From Cristatella mucedo (taxonomy: Eukaryota > Bryozoa > Phylactolaemata > Cristatellidae), in the NCBI GenBank assembly GCA_009760855.2, contig WPIO01000013.1:2800501-2864500 (forward strand): DNA of 64,000 bases, written 5' to 3'. Under the pieces are notes generated by a model. That model was not told the origin of the DNA. It did not search any database and worked only from the letters and a program-made list of their open reading frames with translations. The first letter of the stretch is position 1. Every line of letters begins with the position of its first letter. Below are positions 55,247 to 64,000 of this stretch, one piece after another. A program made the position numbers and the translations under genes.

Positions 55247-58050
55247 TGTATTCCCACGTATAGCTAGCTATTCATTTATACCTGTAAATATACCTATACC
55301 TTTACCGGTTTATATACATATAATGTATGGGCTACACGACATGCATCCAAGCCTAGCGCGAGCAGAAATGGCATTTGTCCGATGACGAATCGCCCGCGGA
55401 CGAACCGACCGAGCAGCCGACCGGCGAACGGAAATGAGAGACTGACGGTGCGCCACGCGGCGCGTCGCAGACGAGCCGCCCATCGCGAGCGTGATTGGTC
55501 GAACGAGCCGCGCGCCGAAGGCGGACGAGAGTCTCGCAAACGTTCGCAGCCTGTAGACAGGTAGACGGGCGGATACGAACTGCGCGGACTAGCAGCAAAA
55601 CTGCGAGAGAGAAAAGTGGCCAAAGCAGAGAGGGAAGAGGGCTGGAAGAAAAGGAGGAAGTTGGGCTAAATGGAGAGGGAGAAGGAAGGGGGAAAGTGGA
55701 GCTGGGACGAGAGGGAGGATGAGTAGCTGGAGCGGGGGGGGGGTGGAGGACGAGAGATGCTGGCGGCTTCGTCAGGCCGCTCCTTCTCGCCGACACGCTG
55801 GCGCGTCGCGCCGCTCACGCGAGAGCGCCTGAGCGCGCGCAGAGAGGAGGCCGCCGCTACCCTCTTTTTCTGGACAAAGGAGCGGACGCAGAGCAGCTGT
55901 CGCTAGCGGCTAGCCCCGCCCCCCCCCCGCCCCGAGGCTAGCTCGCCGCCGGTGGCGCGTATTTACCGCTCGGGGCTGGGGGGTGGGGCTCGAGGACCGC
56001 CATGCTGGTAGCGAGATAGCAATGCCGGCATCGCCGCCGCCGCTGCAGCCGCAAAGGCGACCGAAATGCGCCGCCGCCGCGAGCGCTTACCTTCCGCCCG
56101 TCCCAGGGCGACACCGGCAAAGGGTGAGCAACTAACGTCGCCGCTCGCGCTAGGGCTAGCTCCCAAACGCACCGCGCGGCGCCTGCAGCGGTCGTTTCCG
56201 ACGGAGCGATTGGCGACGTCGTTCGACCGCTTGCGTCGTCGGCGCGCGCGGAGCGACGTCGCGGTCGCAGCGGTGCGGAGACAGCGCGCGTGAGGGACGG
56301 CGAGGCGAGAGGATCGCCGACTACTGGCGCAGTGCGTCACTTCCGCCTCCGCCAGAGCGCACCGAGCGCGCCGCAATTCGGCACGATCGGATCCGATGAT
56401 AAGACTCAGCCGCCGTTCGTTCCTTCGCAACTTCGCGAATCAGCATCGCGCGCGCGCGCACGAGAGAGAGAGCCGCGAGGCGCGGCGCGCCGTACCCGAA
56501 GAGTTGACGCCGCCGAATGCTGCGGTCGTCGTCGTCGCCGCCGCCGCGTCACCCACCTGCAGCTGCTGCATCCGATGCGGTCGTGGCGGGCGAAGCCGGC
56601 GTCCGCTCCGTCCGCGCGCGGCCTCGCGACGTCGATTGACCTCCGTCGGACGCCAGGCGCGCGAGCGAGGCCGAGTGGGCCGCCGACGGGAGCTCGCGCG
56701 AACGCCCGCTCGAAAAGATGGCAGCGTGCGCGACCATCAAACGGGGGCGAGGCTGGAGCACCTACCGGAGAAGTCGAGCGCCTGCGCGACGGCGGCAATG
56801 GTGGAGAGCTCTTCGCGCAGGGAGCGCCGACGAGAGGCCGCCGACGCCGCGAGCGGCGTACGCCGCGGGACGCGGGGAGCCTCGGTGGCCGCCTACGCCG
56901 CGAGCGCGGGCGCAGGCCGCCGTTGCGTAGCCGTCCGCGAACCTCGGCAGCGTTGCGCGCCAATGCCCTTGCTTACCCGGCTTACATGCGAGTGACTTTC
57001 CGCTCTTCTCGTAATTTCTCTCAGCCCGTATCGAGCGGTCGCGCCGATTGGTCGGCAATATGGGGGCGCCGCAGCTGGTCGGAGCCCCTTTCGCGGTACC
57101 GCTCGCCGATCGTCGGAGGGATGGAGGGATGCGTGACGTCGTCGCCAGCGGCGGTGGCGGCGGCGAACGCAGCAGCTCGGTCTGGCCCCGCTGCGATCGG
57201 GGCCTGCCAGCGTTCCGCTGGGAGCGGCCGGCGCCGCCCGCGGGCCGTCGGCTTCGCGCCGCGCTGGAGGCGCGCCTACGCTCGCTCGTTGCTTCTGTCC
57301 GCGAGAGCCGTGCGGCGCTCGTCTGATCGCTCGCTTTTCCCCGGCCGAGCGGTGCGGCAGTCGTGGGCGCACCGCGGCGCCGCCGCGAGCCCGTCGGCGA
57401 GCGGTGCGCGAGGCGCGCGGGGGGGTGGTGGTGGTGGCTGGGCGGGAGGGCCGCCCTCTCTCAGGCGCATCCCCGTCAGGGCGGTCCGAGCGCTCAGCAG
57501 CACCCGCCGCCGCCTATCGCCTCTGGCGGGCGTATCTAGGCGACGCTTGCGGTTTGACCGTTGAGGGGAGCGAGACCGTTCCAGCTGCCACCAGTAGCTA
57601 GCCGCCTCGTGACTTGGCGACAGCGCGCGCGCGTGCAAGACAGGGCGGCGCGCAGAATCGGAAGGAAGCGAGAGCGCTCGCAGATAATGGCGGCGCGCTT
57701 TTCGGCGTGCGGGGCGGGCGGGGCGTGACGAGAGCGCTCGGACGGCAGGAAGAAGCCGGTCTAGCGGACTGCGCTCGGTTGCGCTCGCTGGCTCGACACA
57801 AGCGACCGAGCGCAGTCCGAATGGCGGCTTTCGGCGCGACGAACGCTTACCTTTATACAGGCTGTGGTGGCGGCGGCGGCGACGGCGGCGGCGACGGCGC
57901 AGCTGGAGCTGAAACGCGTGGCGAAAGTTGCATGCCGAAGTCGTCGCGGCGACTGTGTGCGGGAGTAGGAGCATTTGTATCGCGAGGGAGTGTTGTAACG
58001 CGAGAGGGCGAATGACAGATAAGGGTACTGGAAGGTAGAGCATTATTAAG
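53850..58050. promoter_or_regulatory. CpG-island-like block, possible promoter and first exons
   Basis: About 4.2 kb of CpG-dense DNA broken only by a CA/TA microsatellite at 55159-55247. Minus-strand splice-donor-like sites follow GC-rich leaders: gaag/gtaagc near 56088, gcag/gtgggt near 56550, ccg/gtaggt near 56760, gg/gtaagc near 56975 and aaag/gtaagc near 57848. A plus-strand ATG near 56022 opens MPASPPPLQPQRRP up to a donor-like gtgagc. Repeated atggcg/gccat contexts suit YY1-type promoters. No conserved protein is seen; the long open frames reflect GC content. Confidence 0.45.
55159..55247 (+). repeat. (CA)n-(TA)n compound microsatellite
   Basis: About 72 bp of CA, then about 16 bp of TA. 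Confidence 0.95.
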
Positions 58051-58469
58051 AGGGATTAAAAAGATCCTTTAAAGCGAGCTTAGCGGAGTAACTTCCGGGG
58101 GCGTCGTCGTTTCTCGGCCGTCTATCCTGACAGGAGACAGCTTGACACAACGTCCCCTGACACGACGATATTTAAAAAGAAGCTTACAACGCACCTGTTT
58201 ATCACAGCATTTGGTCGATCGGTCTTTGTGATTGGTCTTTTGTGTGCATGTACAGACGACTCCACTTATAAAAAAACGCCTGGGCCGGCAAATGGTCATT
58301 CATAGAGGCGGAGTATTCATGTATGCGGAGTGAGATTATATATAGCTAGAGTAAATCTGGGACGTGAGATTGCTATTCTTATAAGAGGAGTACTCCTATA
58401 TCCGATATTTGTGTACGCCGAGTCTACAGTACCTGCTTACAATGTGCCTGTTGGGTGGGGACGTTACCA

Positions 58470-58580
58470 CTAATCATTTGGTAATGCTTTCAATACAGCA
58501 TTTGTATCTTGCCCAGAAAAAGCTTCAGTTCACCGAGGGCGCTATACATGTGTATTATTATGATTATTATTATCACCAAT
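58470..58580 (+). mobile_element. LINE-A 3' tail
   Basis: Reads tttggtaatgctttcaatac, agcatttgtatcttgcccag, aaaaagcttcagttcaccga and gggcgctatac, then (TTA)n. Confidence 0.75.
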
Positions 58581-58703
58581 CAACGGCTCCCGCAAAGACC
58601 GAGGCAAAGGCGGCTCGCTGTTGCTGCTCTGCTTAAGACAGCTCGCTCCAGCCAGTGCAAGCAGTCGTGGCTGAGCTGGAGTTAAGCATTTCGTAGTGCT
58701 ACT

Positions 58704-58803
58704 CGCCGAGCAGCCGGAAGCACCCATTCGCCGAGCAGCCGGAAGCACCCATCCGCCGAGCAGCCGGAAGCAACCATCCGCCGAGCAGCCGGAAGCACCC
58801 ATG
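58704..58803 (+). repeat. 25-bp tandem repeat, 4 units
   Basis: Unit cgccgagcagccggaagcac plus ccatc, four near-perfect copies starting at 58704, 58729, 58754 and 58779. A 25-bp period shifts the frame each unit, so it is not a coding repeat. Confidence 0.9.
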
Positions 58804-60460
58804 CGAAGTCTATTGTTCAGAGGTCATTCAGCAGCCAACGCTAATCCGGTTGCACAAATAGAGCTGTCGCTAAGTCATTTCCGGGCTAAGCGACGAAGCC
58901 TCCATTTTGAGTGGGCCGTACTCGTGCGGGGAGCGGCGGTGTTTTTGCACGCCGAGATTAGGGAGGAACGACAGCGCTCGCCAAGCGCTAGCTCAGCAGC
59001 GTCGTACTACCATACCAAAATGCTGTGGTTCAAGACGGTGCAGGCTGCAGTCGTACATTCACAGACTTTTGGACGATGACGTAGCTAAATCGATTTGACA
59101 GCTAAGCCAAAAACCAGCAGCTGAGTGCTCCTACTTCGCAACCCTGGTGATTGAGTCGAATCCTGCAGTGGTCAAGTATTCTTTATTGCTCACGCTAACT
59201 GGGGTTCCAGCCTCTAAGGCACTTCGGCCACTAAAAATAAAGCCGTTGAATCGCCTAGCCTTTAATTTTTGCTGAAAGAAATGACGCTTCACGATTTAGC
59301 CAAGGTTAAAGCTAAATCTTTACCACGACGTTACCTCGTCAATCAGGTCAAGTCATTGCAGCAAACAGCTATATTATAATTTTTACACGCAGTGCGATTA
59401 CTGCATGCATTTTAAACTGCCTAATTTTGTTGGCATATCCGAAGCAGCAGCTGGAGCCTCACCTAAGGAGCTTCCGCTCTGACTGCCAGTTAAGAAGCCG
59501 TATGCCATTATTATCGTCCTTTAGAAATCGAAAGGTTCTTTCTCATTTATCTTGAACTAGTCTGAAAAAAATTCCAGCTGAATTAACAGCCTCTTTTGCA
59601 TAGCGACAGGTGAGCCTTTACGCCCATCACTACCACTTGCAGCGGCAATACAGAATCGCCCACCGCAGGATTCGAACCCAAGACCTCGGGACCGACGTCG
59701 TGAAATGATGGCAGCTTACCAACTAGATGCTTTCGAGGAATTGTAGGCCAGACAAACATGTTTCATCACTTATCGCTCTCCTTGCCGCGAGGGAATACTA
59801 ACATTCGAGCACGCAATCCGATATACGCAGCGAAATTCGCACCCAACCTTGGCAGCTGCTAGATTATCGTCCTACTGGCTGATGGTAACTTGTCAAGAAC
59901 GAATTTTCCAGGCCCGCTTTCGGCTTTGATCGCGTGCTCAGGCGGTAGTGTATAGCACGAAAAACAAGTCTTCTATCACGAAAAACGAGGCAACTCGGGT
60001 AGAACTGAGTCGCCGTGCATTCTTTTGACGTCTTTCCGTTTAGTGCAGGCGGATATTCACAAGCTGAGCATGAAGCACAAGCATGAGACTGCAGCGCCCC
60101 ATAAGTGCGATCGGCTTGTAAGCTAATAGCCTGCGCCTTCCTTTAGTCTTGGTGCCTATTAAAAAAACGAAAAACAATAATGTCCACGTCCGAAGAGATT
60201 TTCTAACAGGCCTCGGTCTCCCTCAAAGTTGATCTCAGCTTGCTAATTCTTTTACTCTCTTCTATGGGAACATATTTGAAATTGTTGTGCTTTCTCTCTT
60301 CGAGACTCCTGAATTATAATAATATATATATATAATAAATGTAATAATAAATATATAATAAATATAATAATAATATATAATACATAATTATAGTTATTAT
60401 TATAGTTAGGAACTGGATATGCCGCAAAATTCAAGATTTAGACCCTACAAAAAGCCCATC
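58804..60460. other. intergenic DNA with SINE-A pieces
   Basis: A possible SINE-A remnant at 59150-59235 (gagtcgaatcctgcagtggt), a better copy at 59575-59745, and an AT-rich stretch at 60310-60410 of ataata words. No gene seen. Confidence 0.5.
59575..59745 (-). mobile_element. SINE-A
   Basis: Minus orientation: cgcccaccgcaggattcgaa (B box on the minus strand), cgacgtcgtgaaatgatggc, preceded by the body ctttacgcccatcactacca and cagcctcttttgcatagcga. About 80% similar by eye to 53411-53597. Confidence 0.75.
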
Positions 60461-61535
60461 TCTATGTATGTATGTATGTATCTCCGTCAGTAACTCCACA
60501 AAGTCATAAAGACATGTGGGTGTTACGCAGGAGAGTTTTGTATAGCGCACTCACAGCCTAAGCGGCTTTCGGTACGCATTCGGTAGCCAACAGACTTCGT
60601 CTCACGCAACAAAGAGAAAGTCGGAAGCATAGCAGAGTTAGGAGAGCAGTTGAGGTAGTGAGTAGCATAGAAGTAGCAGTTCAGGACCGCTGAAAAAGAT
60701 GTGCCATAGTCGGCAGTTGGAGAGTAGATGTCGTTTCGTTAGAATTGTGGAAGCGAGTTCCACAGTCTAGGACCTGCAGAGCTAAAGCTTCTGTCGCCAA
60801 CTGTCTTTAAGCGGAGGAATGGGACAGCTAATTTATTGTCCACACAGGACCTGAGGGCGCGAACAGGCTGAAACTGATGCAGCAGTTCAGCTAGGTACGA
60901 AGGAGCCAAGCCGTGGTGGGCCTTATGGGTCAGCATAAGAACTTTGCTCTGTATCCTTTGCTCAACCGGCAACCATCCTAGCTCTTTCAGCAAAGGTGAC
61001 ACGTGCTCAAACCGCTGGGACTTGAAGACCAGCCTTGCAGCCATATTCATAGTCCGCTGTAGTGGCATAATAGCTTTCTTTGGTAGCCCAGCCAAAAGGG
61101 AATTACAATAATCAAGCCGGGACAGAACTAAAGAGCTAGTTAAATTTTTTACAAGCCACTGTGGGAGACAGCTTCTAATCTTGGATAGGGATCGGATGTG
61201 ATGGCTAGCTGTAGAGGCAGTCTTCTGAATGAAGCTTTTGAAATTGAGGCAGCTGTCGAACACGACACCTAAATTACGAGCACGTGGTGAAGGTCGCACA
61301 ATAGCATCACCTATTAGAACAGCAAAGCCTTTTAATCCAGCCACATGCTTAGGGTGTCCTATGAGAAGCAGTTCGGTTTTATCGTCATTTAATTTCAGGA
61401 AGTTTTCCGACATCTAGGATCGAATATCGGTAAGGCAAGCATTCAGTTTCTCAGTTGCTGCAGCAGATTCCGACGGTTTAAATGACAAATACAACTGAGT
61501 ATCGTCAGCATAGAAGTTATATCCTATTCCATGCT
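60461..61535 (-). mobile_element. LINE-B 3' half with long open RT C-terminus
   Basis: Minus-strand frame 61413-60739 stays open for 224 codons: SENFLKLNDDKTELLLIGHP, then NLGVVFDSCLNFKSFI, LVLSRLDYCNSLLAGLPKKA, ARLVFKSQRFEHVSPLLKEL and DRSFSSAGPRLWNSLPQF. This is the RT-to-C-terminal part of CR1/L2-type ORF2. The element is 5'-truncated near 61535 and ends at a (GTAT)n run at 60466-60482. It is the best preserved coding stretch of any retroelement here, suggesting recent activity. Confidence 0.85.
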
Positions 61536-61664
61536 AGAGATGGCTAGTCAGTTATACTGTGGGCTTCGAATTACTGTGTGGTACGCGTATAGCTTTGGTC
61601 GTGTAAATAACGAGGACTTGTCATTACTGCATGCACTGATCCTCCACCAACTTAGTGCTTATAA

Positions 61665-61750
61665 TAATAGTAGTAATACATTTTTATAGCGTCCTCAGAG
61701 AACTCAATCTCTTTCTAGAAATTTTACATTTACTGCAAAAGAAGCATGAA
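61665..61750 (-). mobile_element. LINE-A 3' tail
   Basis: aataatagtagtaataca, then gcgtcctcagagaactcaat, ctctttctaga and ttttacatttactgcaaaag. Confidence 0.75.
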
Positions 61751-61970
61751 AGCTAAAGTAGCTGCTTGCTATATCGAAATTTAGGATTTGAAAGAAAAAT
61801 CACTTACGGATACTAATGGAAATTTAGAGCAGTGCTTAAAAAAATTGAGAAAACTGCCGACCAATATTGTATCGAGCCTATGCGAATGTGAAACCAATAC
61901 TCATCCTAAAAAAATTAAGAGGCGATACTCGCAGCTGAGCAGCGTCTATCAACATTTGCCAGTATTTTTC
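61751..61970 (+). mobile_element. gag-like retroelement fragment, copy 2
   Basis: Aligns by eye with 6830-7065 (gaaagctaaagt, gagcagt, ccaatattgtatc, atgtgaa, caatactcat, ctgagcagc). The frame matching copy 1 reads ADQYCIEPM then NQYSS. Another frame is open for 61 codons but is not the conserved one. Confidence 0.45.
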
Positions 61971-61971
61971 T

Positions 61972-62385
61972 GAGAGTTTGGTTACCCTGAAAGCCAGGGC
62001 TAATCAGAAGTCTGCTTTGCGTAATGCTGAGACTACTAAGAAGCTGCAACTCAAGTTGCCAAACGACAGTAATGGAACTACTACTGTCAAGCTACAAGAT
62101 GGGATTGGCGTTAAGGTGACCACTGTAGCACAGGCGCAGGCCCTGGTCGAAGCTCCGTGTATTGAAATCGGGAAACCCGACATAAGGCTGGAGAATCCAC
62201 AGTTTATGAGTTTTAAAAGCATAGACTTGGCCGCTACTCAAGTTGAGTTGTCTCTTACCGTATGCTTAGCCTGGCCTGACGGACGTGATGGACGAGGTGG
62301 TTGTTATTCCTGCGCCGGTTATCGCCGCTGTGAAGCTTGTGATTGTCGTACCTTGCAACGTGACTGCTGCCGTACCGATTGGTGA
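61972..62385 (+). other. unidentified 135-codon ORF
   Basis: The open frame carries ESLVTLKARANQKSALRNAE, KLQLKLPNDSNGTTTVKL, DGIGVKVTTVAQAQALVEAP and IGKPDIRLENPQFMSF. Composition is protein-like rather than repeat-like. It directly follows the gag-like fragment and overlaps the next ORF, so it may be retroelement-derived. No family recognised. Confidence 0.35.
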
Positions 62386-62899
62386 TGTGATTGACTGCTT
62401 CGCTGATCAAACTGCTTTGCTTATCTGTGACCATTCCTGTGGCGATGGTGCCCGCACAGCGAGTGCTATTACTTTAATATCATCCCTTGTCGCGCGCTCG
62501 ATGGGGACCCGTCGCTTCGGCGATGTGTCGTGTGCACTGAGACGGCCATGTGTCGTGCGCCGATACGTTACGATGACGGATTTACGATGGCCGCCCGTCT
62601 GTCTCGCGATCTCTTTGTTCCGATCTCTTTCTTCCTCACTTTCCGTTTATGTCGACTCACAGACGTTTTCTTATAATGTGGGTCGTGATGTCCATGCGGT
62701 GTCCTCTGTGGTTATGTCATTGAGATTTCGACTTAGTAAAGTCAACGCCGCTATCTTGGCATCGCTGCATAAAAACCAGCTTCTTGCCGTTACGGTCGCT
62801 GAATCGGCGTGTCATACAAGTGAACAGACAGGACTTCCAGTGCATATAGACCACAATTTAATTTTGTATTATGTTTTGAAATTCTCCTTGTGGGCGTAG
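62285..62899 (+). other. unidentified 204-codon ORF
   Basis: Opens VMDEVVVIPAPVIAAVKLVI in a frame shifted +1 from the preceding ORF, with no stop for 204 codons and a C-terminal part VYVDSQTFSYNVGRDVHAV, HKNQLLAVTVAESACH and LPVHIDHNLI. The overlap with the preceding ORF suggests one decayed reading frame with a frameshift. No domain recognised. Confidence 0.35.
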
Positions 62900-63468
62900 G
62901 GGAATGCTAAAGTATCTACTGGATATGATATAGCCCATGATAGCCCACCGACTATATAACGAAATATAAGGCAGATAAGACTTGATTCGCGAGTCGATGC
63001 CACGTGACGAACGTGATACGTCTGCCATCGCAATCGCTTTTGTACAAACGCGTATGGAGGCTTGTACCTCCTCGTGTTTCCATTAATTAAGTTTTAGTTA
63101 TGAGATCGTTTCAGGTATCTTATGAAATAGGGCTGAAGCTAAAGGTGTGTTAGCCTCTTTCCTGCCAAGTGAGATGCAGGTAACCTGAACTTCCGGGGAT
63201 TTAAAGGGTTCAGAGGAGGCAAAGCAGCCAGCTCAACGCTGTAGCGGCGATGTATTCAGCGATGAAGATGGGGGGCTATGAAGAAGGTGAAGGACAGCAC
63301 AAGAAGAGGGTCTGAAAATCTGCCGTAGCAATTTACGCTAGAGCTTAATAAGGTGGCAGAGCAGAGAGTAAAAAGCTACCGCAGCCGGTTGCATTGCATT
63401 TCTTTTATTACCCAGGCCCGAGGGAGACCTCAATTTAAGGAGGAGCAGCGAGCCGCTGTCGCGCTAAA
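62900..63468. other. intergenic DNA, nothing recognised
   Basis: Mixed composition; no repeat family or exon identified. Confidence 0.4.
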
Positions 63469-63628
63469 CAGGGGTGGAGTAAGAATTTTCAGGTTAGGGG
63501 CAAGGTACACTGCTCCTGCTCCACGGGCCTGGGGAAAATGCGCTAGGATACTAGGTACTTCTCTCTGTCCACGGGGGGGGCAGGGGGCAACTGCCCCCTG
63601 CCCCCCCGTGGCTCCGTCACGGCTGCTA
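63469..63628 (+). mobile_element. MITE-like element with a GC hairpin
   Basis: The ends caggggtggagtaagaattt and ccgtggctccgtcacggctg form weak inverted repeats (CAGnnGTG type). The interior has a near-perfect 20-bp hairpin at 63569-63611 of ccacggggggg-cagggggca with a 2-base loop. The layout resembles MITEs with 'gggggca...tgcccccc' ends seen in many animals. No target duplication is evident. Confidence 0.4.
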
Positions 63629-64000
63629 AATCAGTCAGATTATGAAAGTGCTTGAGATTATAAGCTGTCGCTGAATTATAATGACCAGGAGAAAGACACG
63701 TCATAATATCGGTTTCGAGAGTATAGAAAAGAGCTTCTGAATAAACGATTCGTCAGATGCACGTCGGGCTGCGAATGAGTTGAGTTGCACGCCATTGGCT
63801 GGCTCTGGGCACACGTGCCTCTCCCTGCGACGTGGCTTCGGAATACGTCGCTCCCTTCACGTTGACGACAAAAACTTGTTATTGTCTCAAGGATGACACT
63901 TGCTAGCCGTCGCGCTCTGCGCTTGCCGGCCTCTTGCGCCGGCACACGGGGGCGTACATCGGTGCTGCTTCTACGACTTGTTAGCTTTACTTTGAGGCGC

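Noticed and set aside
56290-57564. 424-codon plus-strand open frame, the longest in the window
   Set aside because: Composition is Arg/Ala/Gly/Pro from CpG-rich DNA, with equally long frames on the opposite strand and no motif; typical of a CpG island rather than a gene.

Overview
The window is nuclear DNA from an animal, most likely an invertebrate (a mollusc, annelid or chelicerate would fit; I cannot decide which). Genes are split into short exons with GT-AG borders. Introns and intergenic DNA are packed with decayed non-LTR retrotransposons, tRNA-derived SINEs and long microsatellites, and CpG-rich stretches alternate with AT-rich ones. Nothing looks bacterial: no operons, ribosome binding sites or CRISPR arrays.

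Four genes can be supported. (1) About 1.1-9.0 kb, plus strand: the 3' part of a protein-kinase-like gene, probably a pseudokinase, ending in an Ala-rich tail. (2) 16.4-15.2 kb, minus strand: NDUFB6, a respiratory complex I subunit. (3) 16.5-21.3 kb, plus strand: a three-exon gene for a 191-residue protein with a duplicated W-x-x-W motif, head to head with NDUFB6 across about 110 bp, weakly similar to tektin-bundle-interacting axonemal proteins. (4) 28.4-43.6 kb, plus strand: PUS1, tRNA pseudouridine synthase, about 14 exons, with a complete catalytic core, two candidate start codons (mitochondrial and nuclear forms), one textbook U12-type intron and one intron that stays in frame only with a non-canonical AT-AC or AT-AG splice.

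Two LINE families of the CR1/L2 group dominate the repeats. 'LINE-A' ends in (TAA)n behind a gcgccctcagagaact-type tail, with near-full copies at 12.5-15.0 and 39.1-41.2 kb and many 3' stubs. 'LINE-B' has a near-full copy at 49.3-51.7 kb and a long fragment at 60.5-61.5 kb. 'SINE-A' and 'SINE-B' have tRNA-like heads; SINE-B carries the LINE-A tail, which suggests LINE-A machinery moves it. A 195-bp SPIN-type hAT MITE lies at 21.7 kb, a family known for horizontal transfer between animal phyla.

From 53.8 to 58.0 kb lies a CpG-island-like block with no convincing protein but several splice-donor-like sites, perhaps the promoter and first exons of a gene outside the window. The last 6 kb hold LINE-B, a gag-like fragment, two overlapping unidentified ORFs and a MITE-like hairpin. 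LINE-A, LINE-B, SINE-A and SINE-B are working names used only here. Exon borders are read by eye from splice signals, reading phase and protein similarity recalled from memory, without alignment tools.
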